DNA of 64,000 bases from Geminicoccus harenae (GCF_019800005.1 NZ_JABGCL010000008.1:1-64000), one strand, 5' to 3'. Numbered from the stretch's first letter, positions 42,735 through 52,826 are shown. The notes: a model not told the origin generated them from the sequence alone. Numbers and translations are program-made.

Positions 42735-43111
42735 TCAGCCGCCGATCCCGAGCGCCAGGGCGATCTGGCGGCGGATGGCGGCGAGCTGGTCAGGGGTGAT
42801 TCGGGACGGTGTCGCCGTCAGCCGCGCCTTGGACGTGGTCGCGACCAGATGGGATACCGCCCAGCAGGGCTTGCTGCAGCCGTTGGCACGGCTGGGAGCG
42901 ATCGGCACTGCGAGGTCAGCGATCACCAGGGTCGCATCCTCGGTCAGCGGCACCAGGATCACGTTCGGGTAGGCCGGGGCAAACAGCGCGTCGTCCTCGA
43001 CCACGACCGCCGGACGACGCTTGTTCGGCTCCTTGGTCAAGGCGCCGCCCGCCAGTCGGCCAGCACGATCTGGCCGGCCGCGAAGTTCGACAGCTCACGC
43101 TCAGTCGGCAT
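42735..43111 (-). pseudogene. MazF/PemK-like toxin, frameshifted
   Basis: The toxin frame begins at ATG 43111 (MPTERELSNFAAGQIVLADWRAAP) and hits TGA at 43037-43039. The remaining family sequence (TKEPNKRRPAVVVEDDALFA onward) continues in another frame to 42735. A mazF/PemK opening (IVLADWR) directly followed by EPNKRRPAVVVEDD and ending CWAVSHLVATTSKA across two frames indicates an indel of one or two bases near 43040-43050. A TTG at 43040 could restart the second part, but that would lack the N-terminal strands. A sequencing error is an alternative. Start overlaps the antitoxin end by 11 bases. Confidence 0.65.
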
Positions 43112-43343
43112 CGGCGGGCGGCGTTCCCCAATCCTCGTAGAACGCCCTGCCTTCGGGCGAATTGGCGACACGACGGCCAACTCGCGCGCTTGCTTCGGTG
43201 ATGCGCGCACGCCGGGCATCCCGCGCATCCCGGGTCGTCAGGTCACACAACAACGTCGCCAGACCGACGCCGCTTGCGCGTGCCTGCGCTTCGAGCTCGT
43301 CACGTACATCGTCATCGAGCCGGATCGAGATCGGCATGCCCAT
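43101..43343 (-). CDS. RHH-type antitoxin of a toxin-antitoxin pair
   Basis: 80 residues from ATG 43343, with GGAG eight bases before; two further in-frame codons (43358, 43337) are alternatives. MPISIRLDDDVRDELEAQAR followed by ASGVGLATLL is a ribbon-helix-helix DNA-binding fold, and the C-terminal tail (NSPEGRAFYEDWGTPPAD) would wrap the toxin. Overlap with the downstream MazF-like frame supports a two-gene operon. Because the toxin is broken, the antitoxin is probably a relic or protects against a related toxin. Confidence 0.7.
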   Translation of the reverse strand: MGMPISIRLDDDVRDELEAQARASGVGLATLLCDLTTRDARDARRARITEASARVGRRVANSPEGRAFYEDWGTPPADAD

Positions 43344-43415
43344 GAGACATCTCCACACTACGAATAGACACTACGCCTATGTGACGCAGCAGTGGAAGTC
43401 GCAGCCGGCACTTGC

Positions 43416-45779
43416 TCAGGCCGCCGGCACGGCCTGCAGCCCCGGCTGGTACTGGCGGTGGGCCAGGTCGATGCCGACCTCGTCGAAGCGGGCGAGCAGG
43501 CGGCGGTTCAGCTCGCGGCCGACCGCCCATTGCTGCAGCGGCCGGGTGCGGATGCCGCCTTTGAGCACGATGCCGTCCGGGTTGACCTCGTCCACGCCCC
43601 AGACGTCCAGCGGCAGGAGGATCAGCGGCGCGTAGGCCGGGTCCTTCAGCAGCGAGTTGCCGACCTCGCGCATGGTGTCGATCGCCTTCTGCGTGTCAGC
43701 GTGGTGGTCGATCATCACCGTCACTGTATAGACGCCGAAGTCGCGCGAGCGGTTCTTGACCGCCTTGATGCTGGAGAACGGGATCGAATGGAGCGCGCCC
43801 TCGCCGTCGCGGATGCGCACGGTGCGGATGGTCAGCGCCTCGACCGTGCCGGCCCGGTCGCCGGTGTCGATCACGTCGCCGATCGAGATCGTGTCCTCCA
43901 GCAGGATGAACAGGCCGGTGATCACGTCCTGGACCAACTGCTGCGAGCCGAAGCCGATGGCGAGGCCGACCACGCCGGCGCCGGCGAGCAGCGGGGCCAC
44001 GTTCAGGCCGAGATTGGCCAGCACCACGATGACGGTGAGCACGGACAAGGTCACGAACACGAAGTTGCGCAAGAGCGGCAGGAGGGTCTTCACCCGGTTC
44101 GACATCGGCCGCGGCCGGCCCTGATGGTCGGTCGGCACCAGCGCGCCGGCGATCCAGCTGTCGATGAAGATCCAGGCCAGCCAGGCGGTGATCAGGGCGA
44201 AGCCGATGCCGGAGAGCGAGCTCACGATCGTGCGCCCCGGCTCGCGCTGCAGCCAGGCCAGGAGGTCGAAGCCCCACAGCCGGAAAGTGATCACCACCAC
44301 CAGCACCGCCAGCACCACCTGGCCGATCACCGCCACCAGCCCGATCACCCGGGCGGCGACGGCGCCCCTGGTCGTGATCCGGCGCTGCTGCATGTGCTCC
44401 TCGGCGATCCGCGCGCGCTTGCGCAGCCAGGCCGCGAGCATCGTGCCGACGATCACCAGCGCCAGCGAGAAGGAGACCTGCAGGATGAAGCTCTGGCTGC
44501 GCGTGCCGAGCAGCCGGGCGATCACGTTGAACGCCAGGAAGGCGATCGCGATCAGGTGCCAGCGGCGGGCGAGCCCGACCAGCGCCGCCTCTACCTGACC
44601 GACACCGATGCCCTTGGCCAGCCGGCCCCGGATCAGCAGCGCGCGGATCGTCGCCTTGTGCCGGAGCACGAACATCAGGGCGGCGAGATTGTAGAGCAGG
44701 TCGAACAGGAGGGAGACGATGTCGGCGGTGGCAAGGCCGATCGTGCTGCGCAGGTTCGGGTCGCGCAGCACGGCGCTGAACACGGCCAGGCCCACCAGCC
44801 AAGAGATCCACACGCCCATGCGCTTTTGCGCATAGCCCACCAGCCGCCAGCCGCGCGCCGGTGCGGCGAGCATCAGGAAGTGGTGGAAGATCTGGCGGGC
44901 GAACATGCCCCACCACAAGGGCGAGGCGAGGAGCAGGAAGATCAGCCGGCCGCGCGCGCTCATGCCGGAGGCGACCGGCCAGATGAGCAGGATGGCGGCG
45001 GCCACGGCCAGCGGCAGGATGCCGAACAGGGCGCGGGTCAGGATCTCCCGCACCAGTTTGCCGCCGCGGCTGCGCTGGGTGGCGACCGTGCGCCGCTGCA
45101 CGGCGGGCAGCTTGGCCACCAGGAACAGGATGCCGAAGCCCAGCGCCCAGCCGGCGATCGACCGGATCAGGAAATATTCGAGCCCGTCGCGAAAGCCGGG
45201 ATCGCTGATGCGCGCGTGGACCTGCTGGCCGGCCAGGCGGAAGCGCTCGATGATCGAACCGCCGCCCAGCGCCAGGCGTGGCAGCTCCTGGCCGACGTCG
45301 CTGGCCCAGTCGCTGAGCGCGCCCACCAGGCCGTGCTCGGTCAGGATCGCCTCGGCCGGGGCGGGCTCGGCCGCCGGCGCCGGCTCGGCAGCGGGAGCCG
45401 GGGCCGGCTCGGCCGCGGCTGGCGGTGCCTGTGCCGCACCGGCCTCGGCGGGCGTGCCGTTCTCGGCCGGCGCTGCCTGGTCCGGGCTGGCCGGAACCGG
45501 CGCCTCCCCCGCCGCCTGGCCGGTGGCCGGCGACGACGGCGGCGCCTCGAGCTGGGCGCGCAGGGTCTCCAGATCGGCGATGACCGCCTGGCGGCCGGCA
45601 TTGTTCTTCAGGAGCTGCAGTGCCCGGTCGATGGTCGCGAGATCGTCGGCCCGTTCGGCGACGGGGGCGGCCGCCGATGCCGGCGGCTGGGCCTGCTGGC
45701 CTGGCGCGTTCTGTGCGGTGGCGGGGGAAGTCTGGGCGATCAGGAGGACGAGCAGGAAGGCGAACGCGCGAAGCAGCAT
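43416..45779 (-). CDS. Large MscS-family mechanosensitive channel
   Basis: 787 residues from ATG 45779, giving a signal peptide (MLLRAFAFLLVLLIAQTSPA) and then an Ala/Pro/Gln-rich periplasmic region (about 25-170). A GTG at 45812 is possible but less natural. Multiple transmembrane segments follow (about 200-560). The C-terminal MscS core has GVVGLAIGFGSQQLVQDVIT, LEDTISIGDVIDTGDRAGTV and the beta domain with VRIRDGEGALHSIPFSSI. The extended N-terminus resembles MscK/YbdG-like members more than minimal MscS. Expected in the inner membrane to relieve osmotic pressure. Confidence 0.87.
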   Translation of the reverse strand: MLLRAFAFLLVLLIAQTSPATAQNAPGQQAQPPASAAAPVAERADDLATIDRALQLLKNNAGRQAVIADLETLRAQLEAPPSSPATGQAAGEAPVPASPDQAAPAENGTPAEAGAAQAPPAAAEPAPAPAAEPAPAAEPAPAEAILTEHGLVGALSDWASDVGQELPRLALGGGSIIERFRLAGQQVHARISDPGFRDGLEYFLIRSIAGWALGFGILFLVAKLPAVQRRTVATQRSRGGKLVREILTRALFGILPLAVAAAILLIWPVASGMSARGRLIFLLLASPLWWGMFARQIFHHFLMLAAPARGWRLVGYAQKRMGVWISWLVGLAVFSAVLRDPNLRSTIGLATADIVSLLFDLLYNLAALMFVLRHKATIRALLIRGRLAKGIGVGQVEAALVGLARRWHLIAIAFLAFNVIARLLGTRSQSFILQVSFSLALVIVGTMLAAWLRKRARIAEEHMQQRRITTRGAVAARVIGLVAVIGQVVLAVLVVVITFRLWGFDLLAWLQREPGRTIVSSLSGIGFALITAWLAWIFIDSWIAGALVPTDHQGRPRPMSNRVKTLLPLLRNFVFVTLSVLTVIVVLANLGLNVAPLLAGAGVVGLAIGFGSQQLVQDVITGLFILLEDTISIGDVIDTGDRAGTVEALTIRTVRIRDGEGALHSIPFSSIKAVKNRSRDFGVYTVTVMIDHHADTQKAIDTMREVGNSLLKDPAYAPLILLPLDVWGVDEVNPDGIVLKGGIRTRPLQQWAVGRELNRRLLARFDEVGIDLAHRQYQPGLQAVPAA

Positions 45780-45973
45780 GAGCCGAAACGATCCTCTACC
45801 GGTGACCGGCACGCCGGAGGACGCCCTGCCCCTGACGCGCCACTGCCGGGCCTGCCTGGCAGGTCCGGCGCCCGATCAGGTAGCGGGCGGGTGCCGGCGC
45901 GACCAGGGTGATGCGGCGGAATGAGGAAATCGTCAGGATACCGGAAGATGGCCGGGCGCCGATTCCGGTCGGA

Positions 45974-46198
45974 TCAGCCTTCCTGCTCGGTGGCGGATGC
46001 GCGGCGCGGGCGGATCACCTGGGCGGGGCGTGCCGGGCGGCGGGCGCGCATCTGGCTGCGCAGGGTTTCCAGTTCGGCTTCCTTGGCGCGCATCTGGCGC
46101 AGGGACAGGAGCCACAGGCCGCCCAGGACCAGGATGGTGAAGCCGAACGCCGGCCATACATAAGCCGCATAGCCGCCCATCGCGAGGAACTCAGCCAT
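45974..46198 (-). CDS. ccmD: Heme exporter protein CcmD, isolated copy
   Basis: 74 residues from ATG 46198 with GGAGGA upstream. MAEFLAMGGYAAYVWPAFGF followed by a single transmembrane helix (TILVLGGLWLLSLRQ) and an RQMRAKEAELETLR basic tail matches CcmD, which holds holo-CcmE in the CcmABC heme complex of cytochrome c maturation. It usually lies in a ccmABCDE operon; none of those genes is here. Divergent from glnD with only 14 bases between starts. Confidence 0.72.
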   Translation of the reverse strand: MAEFLAMGGYAAYVWPAFGFTILVLGGLWLLSLRQMRAKEAELETLRSQMRARRPARPAQVIRPRRASATEQEG

Positions 46199-46212
46199 GG
46201 ACCGGTCCTCCG

Positions 46213-49137
46213 GTGCCGGCACTATCCGCAGCGGGCGGGTCACGGTATGCCGCGCAGCACGGCACGAGCGGCGAGAGGCGGTGGGAATTGGACGCGAGCA
46301 CCGGAGCTCCGGTCGAAGGTCATGGCAACGCGGCGCGGCCAGCGCCCGGGTCCAGCCAGGATCCGCAGCGGGCCGCCCTTGCGCCTAGCACGACTGCCGC
46401 CGAAGCTCCAACGCTGCCCGATGCGCCGGCCATCCGTGCCCAGGTCCGGGCGGAGGTCCAGGCGCTGGGGGCGGCCGCTGCCGCCGACATCCCGGGGCTC
46501 ACGGCGGCCTTGAAGCGCATCCATGGCGATGCCCGCGGCCTGGTCCGCCGCGCGTTCGAGGCGGGCGGGCCGGCCGAGGCCGCGGTGGCAGCACTCAGCG
46601 CCATCACCGACGGGCTGATCCAGGGCCTGCTGGACCTAGCCAGCACCCATGTCTATCCGACCCCCAACCCGACCAAGGGCGAGGGCATGGCGGTGCTGGC
46701 GGTGGGCGGCTACGGGCGCAGCGAGCTCTGCCCGCACTCCGACATCGATCTCCTGTTCCTGGTGCCCTACAAGCGCACGCCTGTGGGCGAGCAGATCACC
46801 GAGTACCTGCTCTACCGGCTCTGGGACCTGGGCCTGAAGGTCGGCCAGGCCACCCGCACGGCCGGCGAGTGCATCAAGCTGGCCCAGCAGGACCTCACCG
46901 TGTCGACCGCGCTGCTGGAGGCGCGGCTGCTCTGGGGGGATGCCGCCGCCGCCGGCGACCTCGAGGAGCGCTACCGCAAGGAGATCGTCCACGGCCACGA
47001 GGCGACGTTCATCGAGGCCAAGCTCGCCGAGCGCGATGGGCGCCACCAGCGGGTCGGCGACAGCCGCTACCTGCTCGAGCCCAACGTCAAGGAAGGCAAG
47101 GGCGGCCTGCGCGACCTCCATACGTTGGGCTGGATCGCCCGGTTCGTCTATGGCGGCACGGATCTGGTCAAGCCGGTCCAGAGCGGGCTGATCACCCGGC
47201 GCGACCTGTCGACCTTCCGGCGCTCGCGCGCCTTCCTCCTGGCGGTACGCTGCCACCTGCACTGGCTGACCGGGCGGGCCGAGGACCGGCTGACCCTGGA
47301 CGTGCAGCCCGAGATCGCCGCGCGCATGGGCTTTCGCACCCGGACCCGCTCCATGGGGGTGGAGCGGTTCATGAAGCGCTACTATCTGGCCGCGCGCGAG
47401 GTCGGCAACCTCACCCGGATCGTCTGCGCGGCCCTGGAGGAACAGCACCGGCGCCGGCCGAAATTCGCGCTGCCGCGCTTCGGCCTCACCCGCAAGCGGG
47501 TGGACGGCTTCCTGATCCAGGGCAACCGGTTGGCGCTGGACGACCCGAAACTGTTTCAGCAGGAGCCGATCAAGCTCCTGCAACTGTTCCACACCGCCGA
47601 TGCCCGCGGCCTGGACATCCACCCCGCCACGCTGGCGGCGGTGGGCCAGGCCCTGCCCAGGATCGATGCCGAGCTGCGCGACGACCCGCAGGCCAACCGG
47701 CTGTTCCTGGAGATCCTGACCTCGCGCAAGGATCCGGCGGGGACCCTCACCCGGATGAACGAGGCCGGGGTGCTCGGCCGGTTCGTGCCGGACTTCGGCC
47801 GGATCGTCGGCCAGATGCAGCACAATCTCTACCACGTCTACACCACGGACGAGCATACGATCCGGGCGATCGCGATCCTGCGGCAGATCGAGGACGGCCA
47901 GCTCCGGGACGACCTGCCGCTCGCGAGCGAGCTGGTGCCCAAGCTCCTGTCGCGCCGTGCCCTGTTCGTCGCTTTGTTCCTCCACGACATCGGCAAGGGC
48001 CGGGGCGGGCGCCATGCCGAGGTGGGTGCGGTCATCGCGCGCAAGCTCTGCCCGCGCTTCGGCCTGCTGCCGGAAGAGACCGAGACGGTCGTCTGGCTGG
48101 TCGCCTACCATCTGCTGATGAGCGACACCGCCTTTCGCCGTGACCTGGAGGATCCCAAGACCATCCAGGACTTCGTGGAGGTGGTGCAGTCCCCTGAGCG
48201 CCTGAAGCTCCTGCTGATGCTGACCGTGTGCGACATCCGCGCGGTCGGCCCCAATGTGTGGAATGGCTGGAAGGGCCAGCTCCTGCGCGAGCTGCATGGC
48301 GAGGCCGAGGCGGCGCTGCAGTCCGGCGACCTGCGCGGGCGGCGCGCCAGCCGGGCCAACCGGGCGAAGGCCGAGCTGGCCGAGGCATTGCTGGCGGAGC
48401 CGGACGGCTGGTGGACGCAGGAGCGCATCGACCGGCATCTCGCCCGGCACGACCCGCGCTACTGGCTGGGCTTCGGCACCGAGGACCTGGTCCGCCATGC
48501 CGAGCTGATCCGACGTACCGAGAGCCAGTCCCTGCCGATCGGCATCGACTTCCGGGTCGACAAGTTCCGCGCCCGCTCCGAGCTCCTGCTCTACGCGCCG
48601 GACCATCCCGGCCTGTTCATGAAGGTGGCGGGGGCGATCGCACTGGGCGGCGCCAGCATCGTGGACGCGCACATCTTCACCACGACCGACGGCACGGCGC
48701 TCGACATGCTGGGCTTCCAGGACGCGGGCAAGCACGCGGCCGTCGACGACCCCGAGCGCTTCCAGCGCATCCGCGACAACCTGATCCGCGCCTTGTCCGG
48801 CGAGATCTGGCTGGAAAAGGCGCTGGCGGGGCGGCGCAGCCTGCCGGCCCGGGCGGATGTGTTCCAGGTCGAGCCGCGCGTGCTGCTCGACAACAATGCC
48901 AGCCGCACCCACACCGTCATCGAGGTCAATGGCCGCGACCGGCCGGGCCTGCTGTTCGATCTCGCCAAGGCGCTGAAGGAACTGGGCCTGGTGATCAGCT
49001 CCGCGCATATCAGCACCTATGGCGAGCGCGTCGTCGACGTGTTCTACGTCAAGGACGTGTTCGGCATGAAGGTTACGGTGCGCAGCAAGGTCATGAAGGT
49101 CCAAAAGCAGCTCACCGAGGCGCTGAGCCTGACCTGA
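46213..49137 (+). CDS. glnD: [Protein-PII] uridylyltransferase/uridylyl-removing enzyme GlnD
   Basis: About 974 residues from GTG 46213; the first ~65 residues are low-similarity and the true start may be later (for example TTG near 46289). It is the cytosolic nitrogen sensor that adds UMP to PII when glutamine is low and removes it when high. The nucleotidyltransferase domain has GGYGRSELCPHSDIDLLFL (about 168-186). The HD phosphohydrolase domain has FLHDIGKGRGGRHAEVG (about 590). Two C-terminal ACT domains bind glutamine (YAPDHPGLFMKVAGAIALGG and VNGRDRPGLLFDLAKALKEL). Followed 28 bases later by murJ. Confidence 0.95.
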   Translation: MPALSAAGGSRYAAQHGTSGERRWELDASTGAPVEGHGNAARPAPGSSQDPQRAALAPSTTAAEAPTLPDAPAIRAQVRAEVQALGAAAAADIPGLTAALKRIHGDARGLVRRAFEAGGPAEAAVAALSAITDGLIQGLLDLASTHVYPTPNPTKGEGMAVLAVGGYGRSELCPHSDIDLLFLVPYKRTPVGEQITEYLLYRLWDLGLKVGQATRTAGECIKLAQQDLTVSTALLEARLLWGDAAAAGDLEERYRKEIVHGHEATFIEAKLAERDGRHQRVGDSRYLLEPNVKEGKGGLRDLHTLGWIARFVYGGTDLVKPVQSGLITRRDLSTFRRSRAFLLAVRCHLHWLTGRAEDRLTLDVQPEIAARMGFRTRTRSMGVERFMKRYYLAAREVGNLTRIVCAALEEQHRRRPKFALPRFGLTRKRVDGFLIQGNRLALDDPKLFQQEPIKLLQLFHTADARGLDIHPATLAAVGQALPRIDAELRDDPQANRLFLEILTSRKDPAGTLTRMNEAGVLGRFVPDFGRIVGQMQHNLYHVYTTDEHTIRAIAILRQIEDGQLRDDLPLASELVPKLLSRRALFVALFLHDIGKGRGGRHAEVGAVIARKLCPRFGLLPEETETVVWLVAYHLLMSDTAFRRDLEDPKTIQDFVEVVQSPERLKLLLMLTVCDIRAVGPNVWNGWKGQLLRELHGEAEAALQSGDLRGRRASRANRAKAELAEALLAEPDGWWTQERIDRHLARHDPRYWLGFGTEDLVRHAELIRRTESQSLPIGIDFRVDKFRARSELLLYAPDHPGLFMKVAGAIALGGASIVDAHIFTTTDGTALDMLGFQDAGKHAAVDDPERFQRIRDNLIRALSGEIWLEKALAGRRSLPARADVFQVEPRVLLDNNASRTHTVIEVNGRDRPGLLFDLAKALKELGLVISSAHISTYGERVVDVFYVKDVFGMKVTVRSKVMKVQKQLTEALSLT

Positions 49138-49165
49138 CCAGACCTCACTTGACCGGGAAGAGTGC

Positions 49166-50695
49166 TTGGGCTGGCTGCGCGCATCCTCGATCGTCTCGGC
49201 CGCGACTTTGGCCTCGCGTCTCCTGGGCTTCCTGCGCGACGTCCTCCTGGCGCAGAGCCTGGGTGCCGGCGTGGCCGCCGACGCCCTGCTGGTGGCGCTC
49301 AAGCTGCCGAACCTTCTGCGCCGGCTGTTCGCCGAAGGTGCCTTCTCCGCCGCCTTCGTCCCGCTGTTCAGCCAGATCCTGACGAGCGACGGCCGCCCCA
49401 GGGCGCTGGCCTTTGCGGGCCGGGCGCTGACCGCGCTGGGCCTGGTGCTGACGGTGGCCACCGGCCTGGCGCTGCTCGCCATGCCGCTGGTCATCCTGGT
49501 GCTGGCTCCCGGCTTCGACCCGCTCGACCCGCGCCGGGACCTGGCGGTGGAACTCGCCAGGCGCACCTTCCCCTTCATCCTGTTCGTGTCGCTGGCGGCA
49601 CTCCTGGGCGGCGTGCTGAACGTGCTGGGCCGCTTTGCCGCCGCCGCGGCGGCACCGGTGATCCTCAATCTCGTGATGATCGCGGTGCTGCTCTGGTACG
49701 GAGGCGAGCCCTTGGCGCTGGCGCGCGTGCTGGCCCTGGCCCTGCCGGTGGCGGGTGCCCTGCAACTCCTGCTGCTCTGGCAAGCCTGCAGGAGCGCCGG
49801 TGCGCCGATCCGCCCCCGGGCCGACCTCGCCGACCCGCAGCTCCGCCCGCTGGCCCGCCGCATCCTGCCCGGGATCGCCAGTGCCGGCGTCTATCAGGTC
49901 AACGTGGTGGTGGTGACGGTGATGGCGACGGCACTCGCCCCCGGGGCTGTGTCCTTTCTTTATTTCGCCGACCGGCTGGCCCAGTTGCCGCTGGGGCTGA
50001 TCGGAGTCGCCATCTCCACGGCACTCCTGCCGATCGTGGCGCGGCGGATGGCGGAAGGCCGGCTGGAGGAGGCGCGCGCGGTGCGCGACCAGGCGGTCGA
50101 GATCGCCCTCCTGCTCACCTTGCCGGCTGCGGCCGGGCTCACCGCGCTGGCCCTGCCGATCGTAAGCATCCTGTTCGGCCGGGGCGCCTTCGATGCGGCG
50201 GCCACGGTCGCCACCGCCGCGGCGCTGCAGGCCTTCGCGCTGGGCCTGCCGGCAGCCGTGCTGGTCCGGATCATGGCCGCCACCCTGTTCGCCCGGGGCG
50301 ACCTGCGGACACCACTGATGGGCGCCATCGTGGCGCTGGCGGTCAACCTCACGGTGGGCCTGGCCACGCTCGGCAGCCTCGGCCATCTGGGGCTGGCGAC
50401 CGCGGCCAGCCTGTCGAGCTGGGCCAATCTCGCCGTGCTGGTCCGCCGGATCGGCCGGATCGAGGGCCGCGCCTTTTCCCGGCGCACCAAGCTGCGGGCG
50501 CTGGGCGGGCTCGTCTGCGCGATCGTCGCCGCCTCGGTCGCCGTGCAGGCACTGCGCGAGATGCAGCATCTGGAGCCGCCCATGGCGCTCGGCGGTGCGA
50601 TCCTGGTGGCGGGGCTGGCCTTTCTCGGCATGGCGGCGGTGGCGCGGGTGGTCCGGCCGCAGGAACTCGTCGCACTCTTCCGGGACCGAGCTTGA
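49166..50695 (+). CDS. murJ: Lipid II flippase MurJ
   Basis: 509 residues from TTG 49166 with GGGAAG upstream; the protein begins (L)GWLRASSIVSAATLASRLLG, the MurJ/MviN N-terminal motif. About 14 hydrophobic segments with FLRDVLLAQSLGAGVAADAL, KLPNLLRRLFAEGAFSAAFV and LPIVSILFGRGAFDA. Moves lipid II across the inner membrane for peptidoglycan synthesis. Confidence 0.94.
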   Translation: MGWLRASSIVSAATLASRLLGFLRDVLLAQSLGAGVAADALLVALKLPNLLRRLFAEGAFSAAFVPLFSQILTSDGRPRALAFAGRALTALGLVLTVATGLALLAMPLVILVLAPGFDPLDPRRDLAVELARRTFPFILFVSLAALLGGVLNVLGRFAAAAAAPVILNLVMIAVLLWYGGEPLALARVLALALPVAGALQLLLLWQACRSAGAPIRPRADLADPQLRPLARRILPGIASAGVYQVNVVVVTVMATALAPGAVSFLYFADRLAQLPLGLIGVAISTALLPIVARRMAEGRLEEARAVRDQAVEIALLLTLPAAAGLTALALPIVSILFGRGAFDAAATVATAAALQAFALGLPAAVLVRIMAATLFARGDLRTPLMGAIVALAVNLTVGLATLGSLGHLGLATAASLSSWANLAVLVRRIGRIEGRAFSRRTKLRALGGLVCAIVAASVAVQALREMQHLEPPMALGGAILVAGLAFLGMAAVARVVRPQELVALFRDRA

Positions 50696-50764
50696 CGCAA
50701 CGGTCGCGAGCCGCCATCCAACCGCGCTCGACCGTCCGTACCGTCCCGCTACGAAGGCTCGTCC

Positions 50765-51760
50765 ATGTCCGGCCGCATCTTTTCCGGCGTCCAGCCGACC
50801 GGCGCCCTGCATCTCGGCAACTATCTGGGCGCTATCCGGCACTGGGTCCGTCTGCAGCAGGACTACGAGGCGATCTACTGCGTGGTCGACCAGCACGCGA
50901 TCACCCTGCCCCAGGATCCCAAGGAGCTGAAGGGTGCCATCCGCGAGGTCGCCGCGGCGCTGATCGCCTGCGGCATCGACCCGGACCGCTCGATCCTGTT
51001 CAACCAGTCGACCGTCCCGGCCCACGCCCAGCTCGCCTGGGTGCTGATGTGCCAGACGCCGATCGGCTGGCTGAACCGGATGACCCAGTTCAAGGAAAAG
51101 GCCGGCAAGCAGCGCGACAACGCCTCGGCCGGACTTTACACCTACCCGGTGCTGATGTCGGCCGACATCCTGGCCTACAACGCCACCCACGTGCCGGTCG
51201 GCGAGGACCAGAAGCAGCATCTGGAGCTGGCGCGCGACACGGCGGGCGCCTTCAACCGCCAGTTCGGCGTCGACTTCTTCGTCCTGCCCGAGCCGATGAT
51301 CCTGGGCGAGGCCACCCGGGTCATGTCGCTGCGCGACGGCACCAAGAAGATGAGCAAGTCGGACACGTCCGACTACAGCCGCATCAACCTGACCGACGAC
51401 AGCGACACGATCGCCCAGAAGATCAGGAAGGCGAAGTCCGACCCGATCGAGGGGATGAGCTACGACTTGGCCGGGCGCCCGGAGGCGTCCAACCTCCTGA
51501 CGATCTACGCGGCCCTGGCCGATCAGCCGCGCAGCCAGGTCGAGGCGGAGTTCGCCAGCGCCAACTTCTCGGCCTTCAAGGGGCGGCTGGCCGAATTGTG
51601 CGTCGAGAAGCTCTCGCCGATTACGGCCGAGATGCGCCGCCTGCTGGCGGATCCGGCCGAGATCGACCGGATCCTGGACCGGGGTGCCGAGAAGGCCGAT
51701 GCCATCGCCGGCCCCATCCTCCGGCAGGTCTATGATATCATCGGCTTCCGGCAGGCCTAA
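50765..51760 (+). CDS. trpS: Tryptophanyl-tRNA synthetase
   Basis: 331 residues, class Ic synthetase. HIGH-type motif [10 protein letters not shown] after SGVQPTG near residue 10; KMSKS-type [10 protein letters not shown] near residue 195; SVVP-like tryptophan-site and [20 protein letters not shown] block. Length normal for bacterial TrpS. Confidence 0.96.
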   Translation: MSGRIFSGVQPTGALHLGNYLGAIRHWVRLQQDYEAIYCVVDQHAITLPQDPKELKGAIREVAAALIACGIDPDRSILFNQSTVPAHAQLAWVLMCQTPIGWLNRMTQFKEKAGKQRDNASAGLYTYPVLMSADILAYNATHVPVGEDQKQHLELARDTAGAFNRQFGVDFFVLPEPMILGEATRVMSLRDGTKKMSKSDTSDYSRINLTDDSDTIAQKIRKAKSDPIEGMSYDLAGRPEASNLLTIYAALADQPRSQVEAEFASANFSAFKGRLAELCVEKLSPITAEMRRLLADPAEIDRILDRGAEKADAIAGPILRQVYDIIGFRQA

Positions 51761-51828
51761 AGCCTTCCAGCCGCCGGGGCGGCGCGCCATCTGTCCCGGC
51801 AGCTTCCGTTTCACTCCAAGGATCGATA

Positions 51829-52785
51829 ATGGCCGTCTCGGACCCCTCCATTCCCGCCCGGCGCCCGCTCCTGCGGCGCGCGCTCCTGGGCCTGCCGGCG
51901 CTGCTCGTGCTGGCCGTGGCGGGCTGGTACCTGGTCGGCATGGCCGTGGTGCACCGGATCGACGACGACCCGGACTTCGCCACGGCCACCACGGCACCCG
52001 AGGGCGGCTCGCGCGCGGTGGCGGCCATGGCCGACCTCGTGTCCCGGGAGATCGACCAGAACGAGTGGACGCCGAACGAGCCGTTCTTCAAGCCGGGCGT
52101 CCTGCTCGACAACATGCCGAACTACCAGATTGGCATCGTCGCTGCCGTCCAGCGCTTCGGCGTATCGGTGCGCGACCGCCTGGCAAGGGTGCGCGGCTCC
52201 TCGCAGGCGGACGCGGACCTGACCCGCGCCATGGGCCTCCTGGCCTATCCCGGCAATGTCTGGGTCTGGAACCCGGCGAACTCCTGGGCGCCCACCGCCA
52301 CCACCGAGAGCCAGTACCGCCAGGCCGTGACTGCACTGCGCGCCTATAACGGCCGGCTGGCATCCGGCGAGGCGACGCTGGAGCTCAGGGCGGACAACCT
52401 GCTGGAAAGCCTGGACGCGATCGCCTCGGACCTGGGCTCCACCTCCGGCGCGGTCTACCAGGCGATCGATCTCAGCGGGAACCGCTGGCTCGACTTCTCG
52501 GCTGACGACCTGTTCTACACCGCCAAGGGCCAGCTCTACGCCTACTACATCCTCCTGCGCGAGCTGGGGCTGGACTATGCCGACGTGATCCGCGAGCGGG
52601 GTGCGGCGTCGAGCTGGACCGAAATGCTCGACAGTTTCCGACTCGCTGCGACGCTTCAACCGTGGGTGGTCGTGAACGGAGGACTGGAAAGCCAGTTCAA
52701 GCCCAACCATCTGGCCAGCCAGGGCTTCCTCCTGCTGCGCGCACGCACGCAGTTGCGTGAGGTGACCAACATCCTCTTGCGTTAG
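51829..52785 (+). CDS. DUF2333 family membrane-anchored protein
   Basis: 318 residues. A single N-terminal membrane anchor (LLRRALLGLPALLVLAVAGW, residues about 15-40) precedes a mostly periplasmic domain with MVSREIDQNEWTPNEP-type sequence (SREIDQNEWTPNEPFFKPG), DNMPNYQIGIVAAVQRFG, VWNPANSWAPTATTESQYRQ and GGLESQFKPNHLASQGFLLL. These are hallmarks of DUF2333, whose function is unknown. Confidence 0.85.
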   Translation: MAVSDPSIPARRPLLRRALLGLPALLVLAVAGWYLVGMAVVHRIDDDPDFATATTAPEGGSRAVAAMADLVSREIDQNEWTPNEPFFKPGVLLDNMPNYQIGIVAAVQRFGVSVRDRLARVRGSSQADADLTRAMGLLAYPGNVWVWNPANSWAPTATTESQYRQAVTALRAYNGRLASGEATLELRADNLLESLDAIASDLGSTSGAVYQAIDLSGNRWLDFSADDLFYTAKGQLYAYYILLRELGLDYADVIRERGAASSWTEMLDSFRLAATLQPWVVVNGGLESQFKPNHLASQGFLLLRARTQLREVTNILLR

Positions 52786-52826
52786 TGGCACACGGTCGCC
52801 ACCTCAGGCGCAAGGAGAAATACCCC

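Noticed and set aside
42541..42972. Plus-strand frame between ureD and the antitoxin
   Set aside because: No ribosome site, no family resemblance, and it overlaps the toxin pseudogene on the other strand.
46636..49863. Minus-strand open frame opposite glnD and murJ
   Set aside because: Antisense shadow of two well-supported genes.
49145..51997. Minus-strand open frame opposite murJ and trpS
   Set aside because: Antisense shadow with Gln/Arg-rich composition and no motifs.
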